Shown: positions 1-8,802 of the stretch, piece by piece
How the letters are laid out: each line of letters opens with the position of its first letter
How positions within the stretch are numbered: the first letter of the stretch is position 1
Assembly (NCBI GenBank): GCA_024742735.1
Contig: JANSXV010000003.1
Coordinates: 1 to 64,000 of the forward strand
DNA length: 64,000 nucleotides
Origin: Alphaproteobacteria bacterium
Lineage (GTDB): Bacteria > Pseudomonadota > Alphaproteobacteria > Caulobacterales > Maricaulaceae
Reading direction: 5' to 3'
Notes under the pieces: model-generated
Database searches by the model: none
Told to the model about the DNA's origin: nothing
What the model saw: the letters and a program-made list of their open reading frames with translations, nothing else
Translations under genes and position numbers: made by a program

Positions 1-142
1 CCCGTCAGCCGAGGCAAGGCGCGAAGACCTGCCGAACTGGATCAGGCGTTACAACACCTGCCGAAGGCACTACGCTCTGAACCGACGCACGCCCCTTCAG
101 GCCCTCGCAGACATGAACAACGTCGTGAGACATCACAGCTAG
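1..142 (+). mobile_element. IS481-like transposase, C-terminal end only
   Basis: Frame 2 is open from the window edge to TAG at 140-142. It reads as the end of an integrase-core (rve) transposase: an NWIRRYNTCRRHYALNRR stretch, a TPLQAL segment and a terminal NNVVRHHS. The pattern W-x3-YN-x2-R-x-H-x-A-L followed by P and a closing NN-(V/L)-(V/L)-R-x-H-(S/T) is how IS481-family transposases end. The rest of the element lies left of the window. Its right inverted repeat should lie between the stop and about base 157, but I cannot place it without the left end. The element adjoins a decapitated hsdR, so it probably disrupted that gene. Confidence 0.72.
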
Positions 143-156
143 CGCCTGATCCGTCA

Positions 157-885
157 GTGCTGGAAGTGACCGAAGACCTCAAATGGTTCGGCAACTTCCT
201 GCGCTACGGCAAGCAGCAGTTTGAGAAGAAAGAAGCGCTCGAACACGGCGATTTCAGCGCGAAGATACGCGAGATGCTGGAAGAGCATATCGATGTGACC
301 GGGCTTCGCACGGTCATCAAACTGCGCAGCGTCGTCGATGACGAGTTTTGGGATGATTTCGAAACCGGCGAGAAGTCCGAAGCCGACCTCAAAGAAGCCG
401 CTATCCGCAAGACCACCGAGCTACGCAAGATCACCGAAGCACGCATCGGCGAGAACCATCACCAGTACGCGAAGTTCTCTGAGAAGCTACGCGAGCTGAT
501 CGAAAAGCTCGACGACACGGCGATGAGCTGGAGTGAAAAGCTCAAAGCCGTCGAAGCCTACGCTAAAGAGCTAGAAGCAGAAGCCAAAGCGTTCGAAGGC
601 ACCGGGCTTAGTGAGAGCGCGCATGCGGTGCTGCGCGTCATTGAAGCGGTGGCCACTGATGCAGACGACGCGTCACGCAAGCAGCTCGCTGGTGATGTGG
701 AAGCTCTCTACACCAGCGAAGAACACGCGCCGAAGCTCTGGCACACCAAAGAGGCGCTGAGGAAAACGCTGCGCCAACAGGTACGAGAGCGCGCACACGA
801 GCTTGGCTTCAAACACCTCAAACAGCTCCCCGTCGAAATCGAAGAGGTCGCCATCAAGCGGTATGCGCGCGGCTCACATGACTGA
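157..885 (+). pseudogene. hsdR: Type I restriction enzyme HsdR, C-terminal fragment
   Basis: About 242 residues of the helical C-terminal region of a type I restriction endonuclease R subunit. Recognisable stretches are GLRTVIKLRSVVDDEFWDDF, RKTTELRKIT, QYAKFSEKLRELIEK and the closing WHTKEALRKTLRQQVRERAH. Full HsdR is about 800-1100 aa; the nuclease and both RecA-like translocase domains are missing. The frame has no credible start: the first candidate is a GTG at 157, only 15 bases past the transposase stop, so the reading frame enters directly from the IS. I infer an IS insertion that removed or separated the 5' part. The stop overlaps the start of the next gene by 8 bp, as in intact loci. 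The fragment cannot be a functional nuclease. Confidence 0.82.
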
Positions 886-1642
886 GTTCGTCATCGGCAA
901 CTTGCGTGTCCCTTACGCGCTCCAGCGAAGCGAGCGGGCAAGCCGCGTCCATATCGAAATGACGATGGACGCCATGCGGGTCACTGCCCCAGCAGACGTA
1001 TCTAGCGAGGAGATCAACAGCGCGCTCTACAGGAAGCGGCGCTGGATCGTTGAGAACCACTATGCGCTCGCAGAAAAGTACGCACAGACCCACAAGATCG
1101 CGCGATTTAGAACCGGTGCGAAGGTTCCCTATTGGGGGCGTCTAGCCGCGCTGCGCACTGAAGCCGCTGACGTCCACACGCCCGAAGTCACATTCCGCAA
1201 CAACGGGTTTGTCGTTCGCCATCACGCTCAGCCGACCGCGCGGAAACATGACGATGTCGTTGAAGGTGCGCTCAAAGGCTGGCTGCGCGAAAGATTGCGG
1301 ATCGAAGCGCGCCAAGCTTCCAACCGCTATGCAAAGGCACTCGGTGTTGAAGTTACGGCGCTGCGAGTGGGCGAGCTGCGCACCTGCTGGGGAAGCTGCG
1401 GCGCCAGAGGTTCAGTCAGCGTTGACTGGCATTTGGTCTTCGGGCCGAAGCGCGTAGTGCACTACGTGATCGCGCACGAGCTGGCACACCTAGTCGAGCG
1501 CAATCACAGTCCGTCATTTTGGCGAGTGGTCAGACGCGCGTTCGGTGATTTTCAAGCCGAACATAATTGGTTGACGCGCAACGAGCACCTGCTTGGATAT
1601 AGGCGGCTTCCACTTGGGGGCGTCAATAAGCCTCCCAAATGA
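878..1642 (+). CDS. YgjP-like (DUF45) zinc metallopeptidase linked to type I R-M
   Basis: 254 aa. Zinc site HELAHL at residues 200-205, followed by the family pattern E-R-N-H-S-P-x-FW and a C-terminal helix ending in HLLGYRRLP. An upstream motif, LRTCWGSCGARGSVSVDWHL, is also typical of YgjP/DUF45 proteins. I chose ATG 878, which overlaps the hsdR stop (ATGACTGA), over the longer frame starting at 803, because the extra N-terminus is Ser/Lys low complexity. Such peptidases are often encoded directly after hsdR in type I systems; their role there is not established. This gene is intact although its hsdR partner is broken. Confidence 0.85.
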   Translation: MTEFVIGNLRVPYALQRSERASRVHIEMTMDAMRVTAPADVSSEEINSALYRKRRWIVENHYALAEKYAQTHKIARFRTGAKVPYWGRLAALRTEAADVHTPEVTFRNNGFVVRHHAQPTARKHDDVVEGALKGWLRERLRIEARQASNRYAKALGVEVTALRVGELRTCWGSCGARGSVSVDWHLVFGPKRVVHYVIAHELAHLVERNHSPSFWRVVRRAFGDFQAEHNWLTRNEHLLGYRRLPLGGVNKPPK

Positions 1643-1694
1643 CGCTCAATAGAAAGCCCTTTTCTTTAGACACGACGCAGATGGGCATAAAACA

Positions 1695-2435
1695 ATGTCG
1701 CGCGAATACAGCGTATCAAAGATTGATGCAGAGACTCGCTTCACCGTCAAATCATTTGTCGCTTCATTTTCAAGCATTTACGCTTGGATAGGAATGATAC
1801 TGCTCTTTATATCGCTTGCCAGAATGGTCAATGAGTATCTTTCAGTTGGGCTTGCTAGCGTTGTCGAAACGATTTTGGGTTATTACATAAATGTAACTAA
1901 TTATATATTTTTTCCGTTTGAGTTATTTTTAAAAATTACAATTAATCAAATTTATAAAGATGTGATTATTTTGTGGTTTTCTGGCCATGCAATTTTTTTT
2001 CGTGTCATACTCGCTTTGATACGCGTGACTTGGAAGGACCACTATCACAAAGTCAATGAATTCGGCCTTACCAACGGGAAGTATTTTTTTCATGTGCACG
2101 GAAAGTGGTATAAATTTACGACTATTTTACAAGCTAGATTCGGTCATTACATTGAAGTTATGAAGCCCTCTTATTCAAAATTTACATATTTCATTGCTGG
2201 GATTATTTTCTGGCCATATTTTATATATCGTATGATAAAGGGCCCTTACGTACTTAAACAAAATCGTTCTGGTCACATATGGACTGCAGGATCAATTGAT
2301 AGTGCGCGGCGCGATTTGAGCAAAGGCAATGCGCACAGCGTAGTTATGAATATGAAATACGTTCTTCTATTCCAAATGGCTGCGGTATTTTCCGCTTTAG
2401 CTTATGCTGTCGTCGCTGGAGCGTATGGATTATAG
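1695..2435 (+). CDS. AT-rich polytopic membrane protein, unknown function
   Basis: 246 aa, family not recognised. Likely membrane segments lie near residues 27-47, 55-85, 92-110, 163-180 and 222-243. Base composition is far more AT-rich than any neighbour, with runs of TTT, ATA and AAT codons, which suggests recent acquisition. The gene has only a weak ribosome site before ATG 1695. It lies 52 bp after the metallopeptidase on the same strand. By position it could be a defence-associated membrane effector, but nothing in the sequence shows that. Confidence 0.6.
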   Translation: MSREYSVSKIDAETRFTVKSFVASFSSIYAWIGMILLFISLARMVNEYLSVGLASVVETILGYYINVTNYIFFPFELFLKITINQIYKDVIILWFSGHAIFFRVILALIRVTWKDHYHKVNEFGLTNGKYFFHVHGKWYKFTTILQARFGHYIEVMKPSYSKFTYFIAGIIFWPYFIYRMIKGPYVLKQNRSGHIWTAGSIDSARRDLSKGNAHSVVMNMKYVLLFQMAAVFSALAYAVVAGAYGL

Positions 2436-2519
2436 CGCGCTTATATTTTAGCTGGTGGATTGCTTGTGCACACGACTTGATTGGACTTCTATACTACCTA
2501 TGAGTGACTGAAGGGTTAT

Positions 2520-3335
2520 ATGTTGGCAAGGACGGACCCTAAGCTTCTCTACCGCTTCCCCGCTAGCCGGCCGATCTTTGATACGCGTCGGTTCGCACAG
2601 GATATGCGGCCAGATGGTACGCAGATAGATGCGAAGCGTGGCGGCGTGCAGTGGGACCGTAGCATCTATTACTACTGGTGGCGCTTCCTGCGCATGTCTC
2701 AGAAGTACCAGAAGGCCTGCGCGAAAGGCGGCGAGTACGGCCCAAAGACCCTTCGAGCGGTGTATGCCGACTTCGGAGACATCTTCGCGTTCGACGACAC
2801 CAAGCAAGGCTTCCAAGCTTGGTGGAACGAGACTGCAAAGCACATGGACACCAACAGGGGCGCATACCTCTTTGGTTATCCAGCGCAGGACAATGTCGCG
2901 TTGGTCAAAGACCCCACCACATTCAACGCTGAAGGCGCCCTACTCGTCGCCATACCCAAAGGCATGCGTAAGCGAGAGATACAGCGCCAGCTTGATGCGA
3001 TCCTCAACAAGGAGATGCCGCGCAAGCGGGGGGAGCGACTTCAAAAGGCCGACGTGCGCTACGGGCCTCTGCACGAGCGCATGCACGGATTGGACACGGC
3101 ACTGAAGGTGCTTGAGGTGCGCCAGAAGCACCCCAACAAGTCGCTGTGGGAGATTGCCCACCTAGCAGACGTGAGCAAAGAGGTGAAGCTCGAAGGCGCT
3201 GAAGCGGAAAGCGGCAAGCGCACTCACGCTGCGGACAAGAAAGCCTACCTCGCCCAGCACGCCCACAGGCTCCTTACGCGCGCTGACAAGGTGATTGCAG
3301 GCGTCGAGCGCGGTGTCTTTCCAGCAACAAAATGA
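2520..3335 (+). CDS. Hypothetical protein, soluble, island-encoded
   Basis: 271 aa, not recognised. The N-terminal half is aromatic-rich (YYYWWRFLRMSQKYQKAC; AWWNETAKHM). The C-terminal part is basic and helical, with Lys/Arg-rich stretches near residues 150-175 and 235-270, and an SLWEIAHLADVSKEV segment that resembles a helix-turn-helix-like or phage-island motif. No signal peptide or membrane helix. GAAGGG lies ahead of ATG 2520. Nucleic-acid binding is possible from the charge pattern but is only a guess. Confidence 0.6.
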   Translation: MLARTDPKLLYRFPASRPIFDTRRFAQDMRPDGTQIDAKRGGVQWDRSIYYYWWRFLRMSQKYQKACAKGGEYGPKTLRAVYADFGDIFAFDDTKQGFQAWWNETAKHMDTNRGAYLFGYPAQDNVALVKDPTTFNAEGALLVAIPKGMRKREIQRQLDAILNKEMPRKRGERLQKADVRYGPLHERMHGLDTALKVLEVRQKHPNKSLWEIAHLADVSKEVKLEGAEAESGKRTHAADKKAYLAQHAHRLLTRADKVIAGVERGVFPATK

Positions 3336-3448
3336 TTATCATTTGAAATTGTCGATTGGGACAACGAAAAGCGAATAAGCGCCTCCTGTGAGATGCTGTG
3401 TGTGTTGGTGATGACGCCAACGCAACAGCCGAAAAAGGAGGCTTTCCA

Positions 3449-3742
3449 ATGGCTAACACTCAGACTATCACCATCGACGCTGGCATTGAAATTGGTATCG
3501 AAGTCGTTATCAACGACAGGCCTACGGCTATCAATGAGTTGTACCTCGCAGCACCGCTTCACCTAAGTGCTGACCTACTAGCGCACGTATACGTCGACGA
3601 AGATGCGAACTGTGAGTGGAATGCAGTCCAAGCCATATTCGAACTCATGTCAGCCGATTTACATGGCGACAGACAGGTAGAAATTTACCTCCACGCATTC
3701 GATGTCGACCAGCAAATGCTAAAGCCTAAATCCAGCAGCTAG
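3449..3742 (+). CDS. Small acidic hypothetical protein
   Basis: 97 aa, unknown family. ATG 3449 is preceded by a strong ribosome site (AAAAAGGAGG), which decides the start against a longer frame from 3398. The protein is acidic, with several short predicted strands at the N-terminus (TITIDAGIEIGIEVVI) and helices in the middle. A perfect hairpin follows the stop codon, so it is probably a single-gene transcription unit. Confidence 0.58.
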   Translation: MANTQTITIDAGIEIGIEVVINDRPTAINELYLAAPLHLSADLLAHVYVDEDANCEWNAVQAIFELMSADLHGDRQVEIYLHAFDVDQQMLKPKSSS

Positions 3743-3756
3743 TGGCGCACCCAAGT

Positions 3757-3785
3757 AAGGCTGCAGCGTTCGTCGCTGCAGCCTT
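3757..3785 (+). terminator. Hairpin after the 97-aa gene
   Basis: Perfect 12-bp inverted repeat, AAGGCTGCAGCG and CGCTGCAGCCTT, around a 5-nt loop, 14 bp past the stop codon. No U-tract follows, so it is an imperfect intrinsic terminator or an mRNA 3' end protector. Confidence 0.6.
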
Positions 3786-3857
3786 CCTGTATCCAATTCT
3801 GGTTTTCCAATATTCAATCCGAAGTTACTCGTTGTGTGTCATTTATGGAGGCACGCG

Positions 3858-4310
3858 ATGAAGAAGCTGGCAAATCTCACCATCAAAACTGTCGAGCGCG
3901 CGGCACGAAAAGATCCCGTGCTCGAACGCCGCAAAAAGCTGCTGGATAAGCTCAACGAGCAGTTCTACGTGCTCGAAGCTGCGCATGCTGGTGAGAGCTA
4001 TACGAAGACGAAGACGGTATGGGTGACGAATAGTGACGGGCAGCGCGTCCAAACCCAGCGCACCCGCGCTGTGCGCGCTTGGTTCTTCGAGCAAGACGGC
4101 GGTTGGTATGTGCAATGCCGCTACGGAGCCCGCTCCCTAAAGCTTGGTGACAAAGGCAACGCGGTGTTTGTGCAAAGCTTGGAGGACGTGGAGCACGTTC
4201 TCTCGCTGATGCGCGATGCTGTCATCGCTGGCGAGATGGATGACGCAATTGCGGGCGCATACAAGGACAAGCTCAGCACTGGCGTGCCGCGCAAGAAGGC
4301 ACGCGCATAG
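3858..4310 (+). CDS. DUF6641-like small protein
   Basis: 150 aa from ATG 3858, which follows GGAGGCACGCG. Layout: a basic N-terminal helix (DPVLERRKKLLDKLNEQ), a central two-strand segment with WVTNSDGQRVQTQRTRAVRA, then WYVQCRYGARSLKLGDKGNA and a helical tail. This order (RRxKLLxKLxEQ, V-x-D-x2-G-x-R-V, WxxxVRYGxRxIELxKGKNAI) matches, from memory, a family of uncharacterised proteins on plasmids, phages and islands annotated DUF6641. The family name should be confirmed by a profile search. Function unknown. Confidence 0.6.
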   Translation: MKKLANLTIKTVERAARKDPVLERRKKLLDKLNEQFYVLEAAHAGESYTKTKTVWVTNSDGQRVQTQRTRAVRAWFFEQDGGWYVQCRYGARSLKLGDKGNAVFVQSLEDVEHVLSLMRDAVIAGEMDDAIAGAYKDKLSTGVPRKKARA

Positions 4311-4335
4311 CGCTAGGCTACAAGCGAGACAGTAC

Positions 4336-4366
4336 AAAGGGCGGGCGACAAGCTCGCCCTTTTTGT
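4336..4366 (+). terminator. Rho-independent terminator
   Basis: AAAGGGCG (4336-4343) pairs with CGCCCTTT (4355-4362); an alternative stem GGGCGA/TCGCCC (4343-4348/4354-4359) runs straight into TTTTTGTTT. It lies 26 bp after the DUF6641-like gene. Confidence 0.82.
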
Positions 4367-4397
4367 TTGGCTAAATAGCTGTAGGAGGAAGGCGGCT

Positions 4398-4739
4398 ATG
4401 AGGCTCAGCGACATTGCACTGCACGACTACGATTGGATGAAGGCTCCGCCCTCCCCATCAGCCGCAAGCATGCGCATAGCGCGCCATCAGCGCGAAATCG
4501 AACGCGATGACGAGAATGCGCTGGCAGTGCCGCGCGAGCTTATGAGCCCATACTCAAAGCGAGCGGCGGGTTATAGCTCTGAACAGGAGCTTGAGCTGTT
4601 GGATTTAGAGGCGAAACGCGCAAAGGTGCGAACCAGAGAGCTGGAATTGAAGCGCGAACGAAGGCGCGAGAAAGACGCACGCGACGCGGAGATGTTCAGA
4701 AATCTACTTGCATCAAACGCACGCCGAAGGCAGAAATAA
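4398..4739 (+). CDS. Small charged coiled-coil hypothetical protein
   Basis: 113 aa, not recognised. ATG 4398 has a good ribosome site (AGGAGGAAGG). The second half is a highly charged helix (LELLDLEAKRAKVRTRELEL and RERRREKDARDAEMF), a probable coiled coil. The size and helical basic tail resemble small phage or island proteins. It is the last gene before the chromosome-like region begins. Confidence 0.55.
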   Translation: MRLSDIALHDYDWMKAPPSPSAASMRIARHQREIERDDENALAVPRELMSPYSKRAAGYSSEQELELLDLEAKRAKVRTRELELKRERRREKDARDAEMFRNLLASNARRRQK

Positions 4740-4900
4740 GAAAAGCTAAGCTAAATCAAAGGCTTGGAAGCAGAAAAAGCTAGGCATTTGTTATGTATAT
4801 TTTTTCCAAAGCCGTAACCCACTGTAATATTTGCGCTATTGCGACGCTTGTTGAATTCAAGCATTGCCACGGCGCGGTCAGCACGGCCTAAGGCGGAAGC

Positions 4901-5377
4901 ATGACCGCGCCGACCCTGGGACGTATCTCGCAGGACCAGCACGCGGCGATCAACGCTCTGATCCTGCGCTCCAAGGCCCATTGGGGCTATGACGCCGCCA
5001 TGATGGCGATCATGGAGCGTGTGTTGCGCCTGGACCGCGACGCCGCCGGAGCGGGGCGCGCAGTTGCCGCCTGGATTGGCGATGATCCTGCCGGTGTCGT
5101 CCAGATCAGCGAGCCCTACGAGGATGATCGGGGCCGTGCGATCGGGCTGGACCTTCTGTTCATCGCGCCCGAAGCCATCGGGACCGGGCTCGGCCGGCGG
5201 CTTTATGACTGGGCGCTGGATCAGGCGCGCGCCGCCGACGCGGCCCGCATGGACATTCTGTCTGATCCGTTCGCCCGTCCGTTCTACGCCGCCATCGGCG
5301 CGACCTTCATCCACGAGCGACCGTCCGACGCCGTACCGGGCCGGATGCTGCCCTGGCTCGAGCACAGACTGGAATGA
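4901..5377 (+). CDS. GNAT-family N-acetyltransferase
   Basis: 158 aa. The acetyl-CoA site (motif A) is visible as LDLLFIAPEAIGTGLGRRLY with the Q/R-x2-G-x-G-like GTGLGRR loop at about residues 92-98. The RPFYAAIGATF segment is the typical C-terminal strand-helix. The N-terminal SKAHWGYD is common in this subgroup. Substrate unknown. It stands alone, with 223 bp to the next gene and no recognisable feature in that gap. Confidence 0.85.
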   Translation: MTAPTLGRISQDQHAAINALILRSKAHWGYDAAMMAIMERVLRLDRDAAGAGRAVAAWIGDDPAGVVQISEPYEDDRGRAIGLDLLFIAPEAIGTGLGRRLYDWALDQARAADAARMDILSDPFARPFYAAIGATFIHERPSDAVPGRMLPWLEHRLE

Positions 5378-5601
5378 AGCACCGCGCCTTTCACCTAGCC
5401 TGTCCACCCCGTTGTGGCGTGTGGCGCTGAATGGGCCGGCAGGTGCATCATCAGGCCAGCGGCGCCTGCGCGCCAACCCCGGTTGCAGGCCCGCAACTTT
5501 AAACCGCCCTTGTAGAGCTGCAGCGGACACCCTGCGTCTAGGAGTTTCTTCAGGAGTTTGGGCAATAATGACGCCGGACTCAAACTTCAGGACGCTCTTT
5601 C

Positions 5602-6768
5602 ATGACATCAAGCTCTTCCCGCATCGCGGGAGCCGTGCTGGCCGGGGCCGCCGCCGCGATCGCGATCACGCTGTTGCTGGGTCCGCTCCTGAACGGGGCG
5701 AACCGGGTCGAGCAGAGCGCGGCGCTTGCCGACTACATGGCCGAACGCGCTGAAGCCCAGTACGGCCTGTTCGACGCGCTGATCACATCGCATCAGGCTG
5801 GCGTGGCGCACTTCACGAGGCTGCATACCGAGATGGACCAGGTCCAGATCGACACGCTTTTCGAACGCTGGTTCCCCCACCATCCCGCCGGCGCCCGGCG
5901 CGGCTCCGACCCTTACTTTGACGGGTTCGTCGCTGCTGACGGCACGCTGACATACGGGATGGGCGCGTTTCTCGGCGGACCCGATCATGACGCCGCTGCA
6001 CGCCGTGTGTCGGTCGCTGGCTTTGAAACCGTGCGCAGTCTCGGGCCGGCCTTCAGGTCGCAGTTCGACAATTTCTATTTCAACGATGATCGCCGGTTGA
6101 TGATCTTCGCCCCGGAGCGGCCCGACCGGCTCGCCTTCTATCGCCACAAAGCACCGGCGAGCTTCTCGTTCGCCCGCCACGATTTCGTCCGTATCGTCCA
6201 GCCTGCCGCCAATCCGCTGGGGCGTACGGCCTGCACCGCCTTGACGGACCTGCTCTACGCTCAGGACCAGCGCGCCCTGACGATCGGCTGCCATACCCCA
6301 GTTCGGATCAATGGACGCCATCTGGGCGCATTCGGAACCACCCTGCCGGTCGCGGGCTTCCTCAGAGACGCCGTCGACGATCCGAGCGGACGGGAGTCGT
6401 TCGTCGTGTCTCGGGAGGGCCGCGTGGTGGGCCATCCTGCCCTGTTCGAGGGCGGCGTCATCACCGATGAGGACGTGGCCGAAGTCGCTCGGTCGCTTAA
6501 TCTTGAAGAACTGGTCTCGGCCATCGTCGCAAACGGGCGAACCCACGGCGTCATACCAGATATCGCTTCGGGCGGGCTCGCCGCCTTCGCCAAGCTTGAG
6601 GCGCCCGGCTGGTATCTGGTGATCCGCGAACCGGCTGCGCCAAGCCCGTGGCGCGCTTGGTCGCTGGCCGTACTGATCGGGCTGCTGGCCGGCGCGCTTG
6701 TGGGGTTTCAGCTGATGGTGCTGCCCCGGCGCGCCGCCGCATTCCGGACCGCAACCTCCCGGGTTTAG
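5602..6768 (+). CDS. Membrane-anchored dCache-like sensor protein without output domain
   Basis: 388 aa. An N-terminal membrane helix (residues about 9-29) is followed by about 320 periplasmic residues and a second membrane helix (about 354-376), with only 13 residues after it. The extracytoplasmic part looks like the double-Cache ligand-binding module of chemoreceptors and kinases: [20 protein letters not shown], then [15 protein letters not shown] and WYLVIREP near the second helix. There is no HAMP, kinase, GGDEF or methyl-accepting domain. It is either a truncated receptor or a stand-alone ligand-binding membrane protein. The stop overlaps that of convergent accA by a few bases. Confidence 0.62.
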   Translation: MTSSSSRIAGAVLAGAAAAIAITLLLGPLLNGANRVEQSAALADYMAERAEAQYGLFDALITSHQAGVAHFTRLHTEMDQVQIDTLFERWFPHHPAGARRGSDPYFDGFVAADGTLTYGMGAFLGGPDHDAAARRVSVAGFETVRSLGPAFRSQFDNFYFNDDRRLMIFAPERPDRLAFYRHKAPASFSFARHDFVRIVQPAANPLGRTACTALTDLLYAQDQRALTIGCHTPVRINGRHLGAFGTTLPVAGFLRDAVDDPSGRESFVVSREGRVVGHPALFEGGVITDEDVAEVARSLNLEELVSAIVANGRTHGVIPDIASGGLAAFAKLEAPGWYLVIREPAAPSPWRAWSLAVLIGLLAGALVGFQLMVLPRRAAAFRTATSRV

Positions 6769-7745
6769 CCGTTCAGCAGGCTGCGCCCGATGGACAGGAA
6801 GCGCTCGCGGCGGCGCTTCTTAAGCTCGGCCGCGTCCAACCCGTCAAGGCTTGCGAGCGAGGCTTCGATGGCGTCGCCGACGCGCTGGATGGAGCCTTCG
6901 CGGTCGCGGTGGGCGCCGCCGACCGGCTCGGGAATGATGGAATCGATGATCTTCAGCTCGATCAGGTCCTGAGCCGTGATCTTCATGGCCATGGCCGCAT
7001 CCTTCGCCCGGGCGCCGTCGCGCCACAGGATGGACGCGCACCCTTCCGGGCTGATCACCGAATAGATCGAGTGCTCCAGCATCAGCACGGTGTTGGCGCT
7101 AGCCAGCGCCACGGCGCCGCCTGACCCGCCTTCCCCGGTGATCACGCTGACCAGCGGCGTGCCCAGCGTCAGGCAGCGCTCGGTGGAGCGCGCGATGGCC
7201 TCGGCCTGTCCGCGCTCCTCCGCGCCGAGCCCGGGATAGGCGCCGGCGGTGTCCACGAGCGTGACGACCGGCAGATCAAACCGCTCGGCCAGGTCCATGA
7301 GCCGGATGGCCTTGCGATAGCCCTCCGGCCGTGCCATGCCGAAATTATGCTTCAGGCGGGTCTGGGTGTCGTGGCCCTTCTCGTGGCCGATCAGCACGAC
7401 CGGACGGCCGCGCAGGCGGCCTGTGCCGCCGACGATGGCGTGGTCTTCACCGAAACGGCGATCACCGGCAAGCTCTTCGAAATCGGTGACCAGGCCTTCA
7501 ATGAAATCTTTCAGGTGCGGCCGCTCGGGATGGCGGGCCACCATGGTTTTGCGCCAGGCGTCGAGCTTGGAATACAGCGTCTTGAGCTGGTCTGAGGACT
7601 TCTGGCGCAGCCGCGCGATCTCCTCGGCCACATCCGGGGCGTCGTCGCCGTTGCGCGACTGGACAGCCTCCAGCTCCTCGATCTTGGAATCCAGTTCCGC
7701 AATGGGACGTTCGAAGTCGAGATAGGTGCGCGTCGGGTTAGACAT
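6765..7745 (-). CDS. accA: Acetyl-CoA carboxylase carboxyltransferase subunit alpha
   Basis: 326 aa, normal length for AccA (about 320). It is the alpha half of the carboxyltransferase that moves carboxybiotin's CO2 to acetyl-CoA, the first step of fatty acid synthesis. Diagnostic stretches: [11 protein letters not shown] near the start, [39 protein letters not shown] and the oxyanion loop [11 protein letters not shown], then [17 protein letters not shown] 7745 lies well inside a 127-bp gap downstream of xerD. Confidence 0.97.
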   Translation of the reverse strand: MSNPTRTYLDFERPIAELDSKIEELEAVQSRNGDDAPDVAEEIARLRQKSSDQLKTLYSKLDAWRKTMVARHPERPHLKDFIEGLVTDFEELAGDRRFGEDHAIVGGTGRLRGRPVVLIGHEKGHDTQTRLKHNFGMARPEGYRKAIRLMDLAERFDLPVVTLVDTAGAYPGLGAEERGQAEAIARSTERCLTLGTPLVSVITGEGGSGGAVALASANTVLMLEHSIYSVISPEGCASILWRDGARAKDAAMAMKITAQDLIELKIIDSIIPEPVGGAHRDREGSIQRVGDAIEASLASLDGLDAAELKKRRRERFLSIGRSLLNG

Positions 7746-7872
7746 CTAAAGTCCTGAAAAAGCGCGGCCGGTTGCAGTCTTCCACCGCGTCGACGCCGCT
7801 TGTCGAGCGGCAAGTTATAGTCGGGCGCCCGCCGACGCAAATTCCATGCGCGCCCGATTTCAGCCGGTCCCG

Positions 7873-8802
7873 TCAGCCGTCCCGGCGGTTGAGCGGATGG
7901 GCGTCGCGAACAAGAGCCGTCAAACGCTCTTCCAGCACATGGGTGTAGATCTCCGTCGTGGAGACATCAGCATGGCCAAGCAGGGTCTGGACGCTGCGCA
8001 AGTCAGCGCCATGGGCGAGCAAATGGGTGGCGAAGGCGTGACGCAACACGTGCGGGCTGACCCTGCGCGGATCGAGACCGGCGGCAATGGCGAGGTCCTT
8101 CAGGATCTGGGCGAAGCGCTCGCGGGTGATGTGACCGCCTGCCGCGCTTGAGGATGGAAACAGGAAGCCCTCCGCGCGGCGCCGGGTCGCTGCGGTCTTG
8201 CGCGGCAAGTGTTCGGCGCGGACAGTCGTGTAGGCCGCGACCGCATCCATGGCGGGCTCGGTGAGCGGAACCAGGCGCTCCTTGCCGCCCTTGCCGCGCA
8301 CGACCACGACCGCCTCCGCCCGCGCGACTGCGGACAGGGGCAGTCCGACCAGCTCGCTGACGCGAAGTCCGCCGGCGTAGAGAAGCTCAAGCAGCGCGCG
8401 GGTGCGCAGACCGGCGGCTCCGTCCATGGCCTCCGCGGCCTCGAACAGGGCGTCGACCTCCGCCTCGCCGAGCACCTTGGGCAGGGCGCGCTGCTTCTTC
8501 GGCCCGCTCAAGGGCGCGCATGGGTCATCGGCGCGGCGGCCGTCCTTCAGCAAAAAGCGATAGAAGCGCTTGAGGGCGGACAGACGGCGCGCCGCGGTCG
8601 ACGCGGCGAGGCCGTCATCGGCCCATTCAACGAGCAGGCTTTCCAGATCTTCGGTACGAGCGCCATCAAGGCTGCGCCCGCGCGCGGCGAGCCGCTCGGC
8701 GGCGTCTTCAAGATCCCGGCGGTAAGCCGCAAGCGTGTTCTGAGCCGCGCCGCGCTCGGCGGCCATCATGTCGAGGAATAGGGCGATCAGCCCCGTGCTC
8801 AC
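7873..8802 (-). CDS. xerD: Site-specific tyrosine recombinase XerD
   Basis: 309 aa, cytoplasmic. With XerC it resolves chromosome dimers at dif. The N-terminal SAM-like core-binding domain (residues 1-90) is followed by the catalytic domain with Arg147 (GGLRVSE), the H251-x2-R254 pair (HVLRHAFATHLL), His277 (LLGHADV) and the nucleophile Tyr286 (TTEIYTHV). The start overlaps the preceding gene's stop by 4 bp (ATGA), so it is co-transcribed. XerD is preferred over XerC from the HLLAHGADLRSVQ sequence and standard placement; XerC cannot be fully excluded. Confidence 0.92.
   Translation of the reverse strand: MSTGLIALFLDMMAAERGAAQNTLAAYRRDLEDAAERLAARGRSLDGARTEDLESLLVEWADDGLAASTAARRLSALKRFYRFLLKDGRRADDPCAPLSGPKKQRALPKVLGEAEVDALFEAAEAMDGAAGLRTRALLELLYAGGLRVSELVGLPLSAVARAEAVVVVRGKGGKERLVPLTEPAMDAVAAYTTVRAEHLPRKTAATRRRAEGFLFPSSSAAGGHITRERFAQILKDLAIAAGLDPRRVSPHVLRHAFATHLLAHGADLRSVQTLLGHADVSTTEIYTHVLEERLTALVRDAHPLNRRDG

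Noticed and set aside
4740-4900. Island attachment site or tRNA gene at the right boundary
   Set aside because: No tRNA-like structure and no repeat of the left edge could be tested, as the left boundary lies outside the window.
5378-5601. 62-codon frame on the - strand (5395-5583)
   Set aside because: No ribosome site, no homologous look, and composition of ordinary intergenic DNA.
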